Shown here: in pieces, positions 25,407-32,636 of the stretch | Layout: every line of letters starts with the position of its first letter | How positions within the stretch are numbered: the stretch's first letter is position 1 | Source of the DNA: Gammaproteobacteria bacterium | Lineage (GTDB): Bacteria; Pseudomonadota; Gammaproteobacteria; Burkholderiales; Thiobacillaceae | Direction of reading: 5' to 3' | DNA length: 64,000 nucleotides | Assembly (NCBI GenBank): GCA_018820765.1 | Contig: JAHJNN010000011.1 | Coordinates: forward strand, 1 to 64,000 | Position numbers and translations under genes: made by a program | Notes under the pieces: model-generated | What the model was told of the DNA's origin: nothing | Seen by the model: only the letters and a program-made list of their open reading frames with translations | The model's database searches: none

Positions 25407-26099
25407 ATGAACAACACTCTGCTCAAGCTTTCCGGTATTGCGCTGGCGCTGGCCGCCACCATTGGCACGTCGGGCTGCGCGTCCCATGGCGGCAACGCCG
25501 CCGCATCCGCCAAACCCCTGGAAGTCGCCATCACGGCGGGCCTGCCCTCGGTGGACGTGATGCACAACGGCCAGAAGGTCACCATCCAGCGCAACCAGGA
25601 TCAGAAGAACACGATCAATCCCGACTTTGCCAAGACCTCGCGCAAGTGCCCGCCCTTCTGCATCCAGCCGGGCATGCTGGCGCCCGGCGTGAAGACCATC
25701 GGCGAACTGGAAATGCTGCAATACCTGCAGAAGATGAGCGCAGGCGACAAGACCGTGATGGTGATCGATTCCCGCACCCCGGACTGGGTCGAGAAAGGCA
25801 CGATCCCCGGCGCGGTGAACATTCCCTGGGACAAGCTGAACATCGGCAAATCCGACCCGATCACGGTGCAGGACATCCTCGAGAAGCAGCTCGGCGCCAA
25901 GCAGCAGGACGGGTTCTGGGATTTTTCCGGCGCCAAGACACTGGTGATGTTCTGCAACGGCCCCTGGTGCGGCCAGTCGCCGACCAACATCAAGGGCCTG
26001 CTGAAAATCGGCTACCCGGCAGACAAAATCAAGTGGTACCGCGGCGGCATGCAGGACTGGGAAGTGCTCGGCCTGAGCACGGCCAAGCCGGCGAAATAA
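25407..26099 (+). CDS. Exported rhodanese-like protein, copy 2 (lipoprotein)
   Basis: A 230-residue paralogue of the gene before it. The signal here is of lipoprotein type: LALAATIGTSGC with Cys as the acylation site (residue about 25), followed by ASHGGNAAASAKP. The mature parts match: KCPPFCIQPG, VMVIDSRTPDWVEKGTIPGA, the MFCNGPWCGQSPTN loop and the same C-terminus. So one copy is free in the periplasm and the other is anchored to a membrane. The copies are 28 bases apart. A strong terminator follows at 26115. Substrate and partner are unknown. Confidence 0.82.
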   Translation: MNNTLLKLSGIALALAATIGTSGCASHGGNAAASAKPLEVAITAGLPSVDVMHNGQKVTIQRNQDQKNTINPDFAKTSRKCPPFCIQPGMLAPGVKTIGELEMLQYLQKMSAGDKTVMVIDSRTPDWVEKGTIPGAVNIPWDKLNIGKSDPITVQDILEKQLGAKQQDGFWDFSGAKTLVMFCNGPWCGQSPTNIKGLLKIGYPADKIKWYRGGMQDWEVLGLSTAKPAK

Positions 26100-26114
26100 A
26101 GCCGCTTCAGCCAT

Positions 26115-26145
26115 CAAAAAACGGGGCGTCATGCCCCGTTTTTTG
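26115..26145 (+). terminator. Rho-independent terminator after the rhodanese genes
   Basis: Stem ACGGGGC / GCCCCGT with loop GTCAT, flanked by A6 and T6, 18 bases after the rhodanese stop. The flanking A/T runs extend the pairing and make it usable from both directions, which suits the converging phosphoesterase gene at 26194. Confidence 0.88.
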
Positions 26146-26193
26146 ATGCAGCCTCCGTTGTATTCGGGTGAACGCCGTTCGTTCAGGGTTCCG

Positions 26194-26745
26194 TCAAACG
26201 TGTGGTGTGACGGGCGGCAGAACCGAAGCCGGCGCAGCTTCGATCGTGACAATCTCGAACGCCATGCCGACGAGGTCGGCCATGATGTAGGTGGGGGGCG
26301 CGCCGACGCCACCGACGGTGCCGGGATTGATCAGCCAGGTGTGGCCGCCCTTGACGGTGGCGACCTGCGAGATGCTGGACTTGTGGTCGTGGCCGCAGCA
26401 GACGAGGTCGTAGTCGCCGGTGCAGGCGAGCGCCTGGGCGTAGTGGGGATAGTGCACCAGGAACAGGTTGCGGTCGGCCAGGGTGAAGGCTGCGTCCTGG
26501 CCGTGGTAGCGGATCACGCTGTTGGGCTCGGCAGCGAGCCGGCTCATGTTGTAGAGGTCGCCGGTGTTGTTGCCGTGGATGACGTGCACCGGCAGTTCGT
26601 ATTTCTGCAGCACGCGCAGCGTGGTCGGCGCGACCACGTCGCCGCAGTGCAGCACCGCTTCCGCCCCGTTCGCCTTGGCATGTTCGACCGCCGCGCCGAG
26701 GAGGCGCCGGTTGTCGTGGGAATCGGAGAGGATGCAGATTTTCAT
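26194..26745 (-). CDS. Calcineurin-like metallophosphoesterase (YfcE/MJ0936 type)
   Basis: A 183-residue phosphodiesterase-fold protein. Metal-binding motifs are in order: DSH at residues 8-10, HCGDV (about 33-37), GNN (about 58), and near the end CCGHDHKSSI (the GHxH motif). Proteins of this small type hydrolyse phosphodiester or pNPP substrates in vitro; the natural substrate is unknown. It lies downstream of ppa on the same strand, separated by an inverted heptamer-repeat element (26757-26868). Confidence 0.85.
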   Translation of the reverse strand: MKICILSDSHDNRRLLGAAVEHAKANGAEAVLHCGDVVAPTTLRVLQKYELPVHVIHGNNTGDLYNMSRLAAEPNSVIRYHGQDAAFTLADRNLFLVHYPHYAQALACTGDYDLVCCGHDHKSSISQVATVKGGHTWLINPGTVGGVGAPPTYIMADLVGMAFEIVTIEAAPASVLPPVTPHV

Positions 26746-26756
26746 GATGATTGCTT

Positions 26757-26868
26757 AGGATTCAGGGGCCAGGATTCAGGGGTCAGGGGTGGAGCGGCCT
26801 GCGGCCACGCATGTAACCAATGCGAAAGCATCATCCCCTGAATCCTGATCCCTGAATCCTGACCCCTG
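26757..26868. repeat. Inverted array of TCAGGGG/TCAGGAT heptamers
   Basis: The left arm (26757-26790) has units such as AGGATTCAGGGG, CCAGGATTCAGGGG and TCAGGGGT. The right arm (26835-26868) is nearly the reverse complement (CCCCTGAATCCTGATC and so on). The 44-base centre contains a GGCC-TGC-GGCC hairpin. The whole fills the gap between the ppa stop and the phosphoesterase start and could fold into a long hairpin. The same TCAGGGG unit appears three times at the right edge of the window. Confidence 0.85.
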
Positions 26869-26871
26869 CTC

Positions 26872-27420
26872 TCAAAACGCCGGCTTGTCCGCCGCGTTGC
26901 GGTAGCGTTCCACGCCGGCGAGGATTTCGGCACGGGCGTCGTCGATGCCGACCCACCCTTCGACCTTGACCCACTTGCCGTTTTCGAGGTCCTTGTAGTG
27001 CTCGAAGAAGTGGGAGATCTGCGCCAGCAGCAGGGGCTGCAGGTCTTCGGGCTTGTTGACGCCCTTATACAGACCGCACAGCTTGTCCACCGGCACCGCC
27101 AAGAGCTTGGCGTCCACCCCGGCCTCGTCGGCCATCTTCAGCATGCCGATCGGGCGGCTGCGCACCACCACGCCGGTGATCAGGGGAATCGGGGTGATCA
27201 CCAGCACGTCGACCGGGTCGCCGTCTTCCGACAGAGTGTGCGGGATATAGCCGTAGTTGCAGGGATAGTGCATGGCGGTCGACATGAAGCGGTCGACGAA
27301 CATGGCGCCGGACTCCTTGTCCACTTCGTACTTGATGGGCTCGCCGTGGGCGGGGATTTCGATGATGACGTTGAAATCGTCGGGCAGGTTGCGGCCGGAA
27401 CTGACGCGATCGAGGCTCAT
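26872..27420 (-). CDS. ppa: Inorganic pyrophosphatase, family I
   Basis: A 182-residue family I enzyme. The substrate and Mg2+ residues are seen in [37 protein letters not shown] (the conserved YGxIPxTxxxDGDPxD motif) and [15 protein letters not shown]. It hydrolyses PPi released by biosynthesis and, in sulfur bacteria, by sulfate activation reactions. It is a soluble cytoplasmic hexamer in known relatives. It is divergent from mfd, with a repeat-filled 249-base gap between. Confidence 0.95.
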   Translation of the reverse strand: MSLDRVSSGRNLPDDFNVIIEIPAHGEPIKYEVDKESGAMFVDRFMSTAMHYPCNYGYIPHTLSEDGDPVDVLVITPIPLITGVVVRSRPIGMLKMADEAGVDAKLLAVPVDKLCGLYKGVNKPEDLQPLLLAQISHFFEHYKDLENGKWVKVEGWVGIDDARAEILAGVERYRNAADKPAF

Positions 27421-27466
27421 GGCTTTGAGGGCTTGAAAACGGAAAGCCGGCCATTATACCCGCGCC

Positions 27467-27600
27467 GTGGGAGCGGCGCCCTCGCCGCGATAGTCATGCC
27501 GATACACCCCATCGGGCCGAGGGCGGCCGAGCGTGGTTGTTGCCGACTTGTCGGCTTAACAACCACGGCCTCCCCCCCTTGCGGTGGCTCCTGCACGACT
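27467..27600. repeat. Dispersed palindromic repeat, copy B (ppa-mfd gap)
   Basis: The core palindrome at 27533-27566 is GTGGTTGTT, GCCGAC, TT, GTCGGC, TT, AACAACCAC, so all 15 arm bases pair. It is followed by the conserved CGGCCTCCCCCCTTGCGG tail. Upstream, GCGGCG-CCCT-CGCCGC at about 27474-27489 is a second hairpin. Copy A lies inverted at 7230-7330. The mfd start is 70 bases further right. Confidence 0.8.
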
Positions 27601-27669
27601 GCTTGCCCCTGGAATGCCATTTCCATGGGTGCGCCGGGCTGCCGTTTCCGGGATAATTCGACTATTTGC

Positions 27670-30600
27670 ATGCTGTTCTCCCCCACCGCCCCTTCTCCCG
27701 GCCACCGCCAGTCCGGCCTCGCCGGCGCTGCCGATGCGCTCTATCTGGCCGAGCTGGCACGCCATGCCGCGCCGCTGGCGGTGGTGTGCGCGAGCGCGTG
27801 GGACGCCAACCGCCTGGCCGAGGAACTGCGCTGGTTCGACCCTGAATTGCGGGTGTGCGCCTTCCCCGATTGGGAAACCCTGCCCTACGACACGTTTTCG
27901 CCGCATCCGGATCTGATTTCCGAGCGGCTGGCGACGCTGTACCAGATTTCGCGCGGCGAATTCGACATCGCCGTGGTGGCGCTCTCGACCGCGCTGTACC
28001 GGCTGGCGCCGCCGGCCTTTCTCGCCGCCCACACCTTCTTCCTCAAGCAGAAGGACACGCTCGACGAAGGGGCCTTCCGCGCGCAGATGGCGCTGGGCGG
28101 CTACACGCACGTGAACCAGGTGTTCGCGCCGGGCGAATTCTCGGTACGCGGCGGGCTGATCGACCTCTTCCCCATGGGCAGCGCGGTGCCCTACCGCATC
28201 GACCTGTTCGACAACGAGATCGAGACGCTGCGCGCCTTCGACGTCGACACCCAGCGCAGCATCTATCCGGTGGGCGAGGTGCGGATGCTGCCGGCGCGCG
28301 AATTCCCGCTCGACGAGACCGGCATCACCCGCTTCCGGCAGAGTTTCCGCGAGCGCTTCGAGGGCGATCCGTCGAAATCCAAGCTGTACAAGGACGTCAG
28401 CAACGGCTTGGCGCCCGCCGGCATCGAGTATTACCTGCCGCTTTTTTTCGACGAGACGGCGACGCTGTTCGACTATCTGCCGAAGCCCACCCGCATCGTC
28501 GCGCACGGCGCGCTCGATCCGGCGGGTCAGGCGTTCTGGACCGACGCGCAAAGCCGCCACCGCCTGCTGTCGGGCGACAAGGACCGCCCGCTGTTGCCGC
28601 CCACCGAACTGTTCCTGCCGACCGATGCGTTTTTCAGCCTGGCCAAGGATTACAGCCGGCTCGACGTCGAGCAGGGCGGCGAGGGCCTCGCCCGCGCGGT
28701 GCCGCCGATCTCGGTCGACCGCCGCGAGGCCCATCCGGTCGCCAAGCTGCAGGGCTTCATCGACGGCTTCGCCGGCAAGGTGCTGATCGTCGCGCCCTCG
28801 GCCGGGCGGCGCGAGACGCTGCACGAGTACCTCGCCGAGCATGGCCTCGACGCCCGACTGTGCGAGGGCTGGGCCGACTGCCTGCCACGCGCCGAGCGCA
28901 TCCTGCTGACGCATGGTCCGCTGGCCGAAGGCTTCGTTACCGCGGACGGCGCGTTTGCCATCATCACCGAAACCGAGCTCTACGCCATCCCGCCGAAGAC
29001 CCGGCGCGCGCGCGAAGCCCGCGCGACCCAGATCGACAACCTGCTGCGCGATCTCTCGGAACTCAAGCCCGGCGACCCGGTGGTGCACGCGCAATACGGC
29101 GTCGGCCAGTACCTCGGCCTGATCAACATGGACCTCGGCGACGGCGACACCGAGTTCCTGCAGCTCGAATACGCCAAGGGCGACAAGCTCTACGTGCCGG
29201 TCGCCAACCTGCACCTGATCTCGCGCTATAGCGGCGCCGGCGAAGGCGCGGCGCCGCTGCACAAGCTGGGCACCGACCAGTGGGAGAAAGCGCGCCGCCG
29301 CGCCATGCAGGCGGCGCGCGACACCGCAGCCGAGCTGCTCAATCTGTACGCCCTGCGCGCGGCGCGCGAGGGCCACGCGTTCAAGTTCTCGCTGCACGAC
29401 TACGAGGCCTTCGCCGAAGGCTTCGGCTACGAGGAAACGCCCGACCAGGCCGCCGCGATTGCCGCCGTCATGGCCGACATGCAGGCGGGCAAGCCCATGG
29501 ATCGGCTGGTGTGCGGCGACGTCGGTTTCGGCAAGACCGAAGTCGCGCTGCGCGCCGCCTTCATGGCGGTGATGGGCGGCTACCAGGTGGCGGTGCTGGT
29601 GCCGACCACGCTCTTGGCCGAGCAGCACTTCAACAACTTCTCCGACCGCTTCTCGCCCTGGCCGATCAAGCTCGCCGAGCTGTCGCGCTTCCGCAGCCCA
29701 AAGGAGCAGGCCGAGGCGCTGCAGGCGCTGGCGGACGGCAAGCTCGACATCGTCATCGGCACCCACCGGCTGATCCAGAAGGACGTCAAATTCGCCCGCC
29801 TGGGTCTGGTCATCCTCGACGAGGAGCACCGCTTCGGCGTGCGCCAGAAGGAGCAGCTGAAAGCGCTGCGCGCCGAGGTCGACGTGCTGACGCTGACCGC
29901 GACGCCGATCCCGCGCACGCTGGCGATGTCGCTCGAAGGCATCCGCGATTTCTCGGTGATTGCCACGGCGCCGCAGAAGCGGCTGGCGGTGAAGACCTTC
30001 GTGCAGTCGTTTTCCAGCGGGCTGATCCGGGAAGCGGTGCTGCGCGAACTCAAGCGCGGCGGCCAGGTGTACTTCCTGCACAACGAGGTCAGCACGATCC
30101 AGGCCATGCGCGAGCGGCTGGAAAAGCTGCTGCCGGAAGCGCGCATCCGCGTCGGCCACGGCCAGCAGAGCGAGCGCGAGCTGGAACAGGTGATGCGCGA
30201 CTTCTACCAGCAGCGCTTCGACATCCTCCTGTGCACCACCATCATCGAGACCGGCATCGACGTGCCGACCGCCAACACCATCCTGATCAACCGCGCCGAC
30301 AAATTCGGGCTGGCGCAGCTGCATCAGCTGCGCGGCCGCGTCGGCCGTTCGCACCACCAGGCCTTCGCCTATCTGCTGGTGGAGGAGGACCGCACTCTGA
30401 CCCCGCAGGCGAAGAAACGCCTGGAAGCCATCCAGTTGCTGGAAGAACTGGGCTCGGGCTTCCACCTCGCCATGCAGGACATGGAAATCCGCGGCGCCGG
30501 CGAAGTGCTGGGCGAAAAGCAGAGCGGCGAAATCCTCGAAGTCGGCTTCTCGCTCTACAACGACATGCTGGCCGGCGCGGTGGCGAGCCTGAAGGCCGGC

Positions 30601-31059
30601 AAGGAGCCGGACATGAGCCAGCCGCTGGGCGTGGTGTCCGAGATCAACCTGCACACGCCGGCGCTGCTGCCGGTGGACTACTGCCCCGACGTGCACGAGC
30701 GGCTGGTGCTGTACAAGCGGCTGGCCAGCGTGCACGACGCCGAGGAACTGACCCAGCTGCAGGAAGAGCTGATCGACCGCTTCGGCCCGCTGCCCGACCC
30801 CGCGCGCGCCCTGCTAGATACCCATCGCCTGCGCCTGGCCGCGAAAGCGCTCGGCATCATGAAGGTCGACGCCAGCAGCGACGCCATCCTGCTGCAGTTC
30901 GTGGCGCAGCCGCCAATCGACCCGGGCCGGATCATTCAATTGATCCAGAGCCGGCGCGACCTCAAACTGGCCGGGGAGAACCGCCTGCGTTGGAATGCCG
31001 CCTCGCCCGCGGAGACACGCGCGGCCAATGTCATTACCTTATTCAACCTGTTGAAATAA
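27670..31059 (+). CDS. mfd: Transcription-repair coupling factor Mfd
   Basis: A 1129-residue protein, close to the family length (E. coli 1148). It has the UvrB-homology region at the N-terminus (FPDWETLPYDTFSPHPDLIS), the RNA polymerase interaction domain (GDPVVHAQYGVGQYLGL), helicase motif I GDVGFGKTEVALRAAF, motif II DEEHRFGVRQKE, motif VI region QLRGRVGRSHHQAFAYLL and a C-terminal TRCF domain. Mfd removes stalled RNA polymerase and recruits UvrA. I use the ATG at 27670 because the 224 codons upstream in frame run through the repeat and antisense to ppa. Confidence 0.96.
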   Translation: MLFSPTAPSPGHRQSGLAGAADALYLAELARHAAPLAVVCASAWDANRLAEELRWFDPELRVCAFPDWETLPYDTFSPHPDLISERLATLYQISRGEFDIAVVALSTALYRLAPPAFLAAHTFFLKQKDTLDEGAFRAQMALGGYTHVNQVFAPGEFSVRGGLIDLFPMGSAVPYRIDLFDNEIETLRAFDVDTQRSIYPVGEVRMLPAREFPLDETGITRFRQSFRERFEGDPSKSKLYKDVSNGLAPAGIEYYLPLFFDETATLFDYLPKPTRIVAHGALDPAGQAFWTDAQSRHRLLSGDKDRPLLPPTELFLPTDAFFSLAKDYSRLDVEQGGEGLARAVPPISVDRREAHPVAKLQGFIDGFAGKVLIVAPSAGRRETLHEYLAEHGLDARLCEGWADCLPRAERILLTHGPLAEGFVTADGAFAIITETELYAIPPKTRRAREARATQIDNLLRDLSELKPGDPVVHAQYGVGQYLGLINMDLGDGDTEFLQLEYAKGDKLYVPVANLHLISRYSGAGEGAAPLHKLGTDQWEKARRRAMQAARDTAAELLNLYALRAAREGHAFKFSLHDYEAFAEGFGYEETPDQAAAIAAVMADMQAGKPMDRLVCGDVGFGKTEVALRAAFMAVMGGYQVAVLVPTTLLAEQHFNNFSDRFSPWPIKLAELSRFRSPKEQAEALQALADGKLDIVIGTHRLIQKDVKFARLGLVILDEEHRFGVRQKEQLKALRAEVDVLTLTATPIPRTLAMSLEGIRDFSVIATAPQKRLAVKTFVQSFSSGLIREAVLRELKRGGQVYFLHNEVSTIQAMRERLEKLLPEARIRVGHGQQSERELEQVMRDFYQQRFDILLCTTIIETGIDVPTANTILINRADKFGLAQLHQLRGRVGRSHHQAFAYLLVEEDRTLTPQAKKRLEAIQLLEELGSGFHLAMQDMEIRGAGEVLGEKQSGEILEVGFSLYNDMLAGAVASLKAGKEPDMSQPLGVVSEINLHTPALLPVDYCPDVHERLVLYKRLASVHDAEELTQLQEELIDRFGPLPDPARALLDTHRLRLAAKALGIMKVDASSDAILLQFVAQPPIDPGRIIQLIQSRRDLKLAGENRLRWNAASPAETRAANVITLFNLLK

Positions 31060-31067
31060 AAAACAAT

Positions 31068-31904
31068 ATGAATCTGATCGTTCAGGGACACGACCTCCCC
31101 ACCGCCACCCTCAAAGCGCTCGCCAAACTCACCGGTGCCACGGCCATCGAAGCGATTTCGCTGACGGCGTTCCGGCTGCGGGCGGCCAATACCGGACAGC
31201 GCGACGAAGTCGCCGCGTTCTGCGAGGACAACCGGATCGACTGCGGCTGGGTGCCGGCCGAGCGCCGCATCGGCGACTTTGGCCTGTTGGTGATGGACAT
31301 GGATTCGACACTGATCACCATCGAGTGCATCGACGAAATCGCCGACATGCAGGGGCTGAAGCCGCAGGTGTCGGCAATCACCGAGGCCGCCATGCGCGGC
31401 GAGATCGACTTCGCCGAAAGCCTGCGCCGCCGGGTGTCGCTGCTGGAAGGCCTCGACCAGTCCGCCCTGCAGCGGGTGTATGACGAGCGCCTGCAGCTGT
31501 CACCGGGTGCCGAAACCCTGCTGGCGGCGGCGCGCGCGGCCGGGATCAAGACCCTCTTGGTGTCGGGCGGCTTCACCTTCTTCACCGAGCGGCTCAAGCC
31601 CCGGCTCGGGCTGGACTACACCGCGGCCAACACGCTGGAGGTGGCCGACGGCAAGCTGACCGGGCGCGTGCTGGGCGACATCGTCGACGCCCAGGGCAAG
31701 GCCGACTGGCTCAACCGGGTGCGTGCCGAGCTGGGTCTGGGGCGGGAACAGGTCGTCGCCATGGGCGACGGCGCCAACGACCTCAAGATGATGGCCGAAG
31801 CCGGCATCAGCATCGCCTACCGCGCCAAGCCGGTGGTGCGCGCGCAGGCCAGCTATGCGCTGAGCCAGGTGGGGCTGGACGGGGTGATTCCGCTGCTCGG
31901 CTGA
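31068..31904 (+). CDS. serB: Phosphoserine phosphatase SerB
   Basis: A 278-residue HAD-family enzyme. The nucleophile motif is MDMDSTLITIECIDEIADMQ (DxDST), with SGGFTFFTERL as motif II and MGDGANDLKMMAEAGISIAY as motif III. The N-terminal 75 residues form a short ACT-like region. It catalyses the last step of serine synthesis. The ATG at 31068 lies 8 bases after the mfd stop; no strong ribosome site is seen, suggesting coupling to mfd. Confidence 0.94.
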   Translation: MNLIVQGHDLPTATLKALAKLTGATAIEAISLTAFRLRAANTGQRDEVAAFCEDNRIDCGWVPAERRIGDFGLLVMDMDSTLITIECIDEIADMQGLKPQVSAITEAAMRGEIDFAESLRRRVSLLEGLDQSALQRVYDERLQLSPGAETLLAAARAAGIKTLLVSGGFTFFTERLKPRLGLDYTAANTLEVADGKLTGRVLGDIVDAQGKADWLNRVRAELGLGREQVVAMGDGANDLKMMAEAGISIAYRAKPVVRAQASYALSQVGLDGVIPLLG

Positions 31905-31919
31905 GTCGGTCACGACGCC

Positions 31920-31946
31920 TAAAGAAAACTTCCTGGCTGCCGATAA
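31920..31946 (+). promoter_or_regulatory. Near-consensus sigma-28 (FliA) promoter for the second flgM
   Basis: TAAAGAAA, 11 bases, GCCGATAA. The -10 is a perfect match to the FliA consensus GCCGATAA, the spacing is the consensus 11, and the -35 matches 6 of 8 positions of TAAAGTTT. It begins 16 bases after the serB stop and lies 56 bases upstream of the flgM-like start at 32003. Confidence 0.8.
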
Positions 31947-32002
31947 ACCATTAGGCACTCGCCCTGTCAGAAGATCGTCCAACAGCGACCAGGAACACCC
32001 CC

Positions 32003-32308
32003 GTGAAAATCGACAAGCGCATCACCTCGACCACCGCCGCCAAGGCCTCCGCTGTCAAAGGCAAGGGCGGAAAATCGTCTGCCCCCACTGCGGGCGGCGG
32101 CGATTCGCTGACCCTGACTGAATCGAGCACCCACATCCGCGCGCTGGAATCCCAGCTGGCCTCGGTCGACGTCACCGACCTCGGCAAGGTCGAGTCGGTC
32201 AAGGCCGCGCTCGCCAACGGCACCTTTGCGGTCGACGCCGAAGTGGTGGCCGACCGCCTGATCGACCACACCAAGGAAGCCCTGCGCAAGCGCCCGCGCA
32301 AGAAATAA
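32003..32308 (+). CDS. Second FlgM-like anti-sigma-28 factor
   Basis: A 101-residue FlgM homologue. It has a disordered Lys/Ser/Thr/Gly-rich first 35 residues, then DSLTLTESSTHIRALESQLA and LGKVESVKAALANGTFAVDA, which align with the sigma-28-binding half of the first FlgM (12788-13084). It ends with a very basic tail RKRPRKK that the first copy lacks. It lies outside any flagellar operon, behind its own near-consensus FliA promoter, so it would be made late, as a feedback inhibitor. Whether it is exported like classical FlgM is unknown. Confidence 0.85.
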   Translation: MKIDKRITSTTAAKASAVKGKGGKSSAPTAGGGDSLTLTESSTHIRALESQLASVDVTDLGKVESVKAALANGTFAVDAEVVADRLIDHTKEALRKRPRKK

Positions 32309-32329
32309 GCCCCACCCGACCGGATCGAC

Positions 32330-32363
32330 AAGCCCGCGGCCCAAACCGCGGGCTTTTGTTTTT
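32330..32363 (+). terminator. Rho-independent terminator after the second flgM
   Basis: Stem AAGCCCGCGG / CCGCGGGCTT with loop CCCAAA, followed by TTGTTTTT, 22 bases after the stop codon. Confidence 0.92.
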
Positions 32364-32407
32364 CAGCTGGCATAAAATCGCAACCTGAAACGTCCTTGGG
32401 GCTCAGC

Positions 32408-32617
32408 ATGAATGAAATCGTTTTGTCCGTGACCGGCATGACCTGCGGCGGCTGCGTCAACAGCGTGCAACGGGTGTTGACGGCCCTGCCGGGCGTAGAG
32501 ACCGTAGAGGTGACCCTGCAACCGGGTCAGGCGCGGGTGGTGGTCGACGCTGCCCGGGTCGACCGCGCTGCGCTGGTGCAGGCCGTCGTCGATGCGGGGT
32601 TTGGCGTCGCAGACTGA
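32408..32617 (+). CDS. Heavy-metal-associated (HMA) domain protein, CopZ-like
   Basis: A 69-residue single-domain protein, MNEIVLSVTGMTCGGCVNSV. The metal-binding CxxC is in GMTCGGC; the rest follows the betaalphabetabetaalphabeta fold (VETVEVTLQPGQARVVVD, ALVQAVVDAGFGVAD). Such proteins bind Cu(I) or similar metals and act as small chaperones. An in-frame start four codons upstream (32396) is possible. It stands alone, convergent with the GGDEF-EAL gene; no metal ATPase is nearby. Confidence 0.85.
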   Translation: MNEIVLSVTGMTCGGCVNSVQRVLTALPGVETVEVTLQPGQARVVVDAARVDRAALVQAVVDAGFGVAD

Positions 32618-32636
32618 CGCCGCGCGCATTTTCCCC

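Noticed and set aside
26757-26868. Heptamer array as a CRISPR
   Set aside because: Units are short and contiguous with no unique spacers, and no cas genes are present.
26998-27669. Upstream extension of mfd by 224 codons
   Set aside because: It runs antisense to ppa and through a repeat; homologous Mfd proteins begin near the ATG at 27670.
27556-30735. A 1059-codon open frame on the minus strand opposite mfd
   Set aside because: It is antisense to a clear Mfd; its His/Arg/Gln/Val-rich composition is the usual shadow of a high-GC gene.
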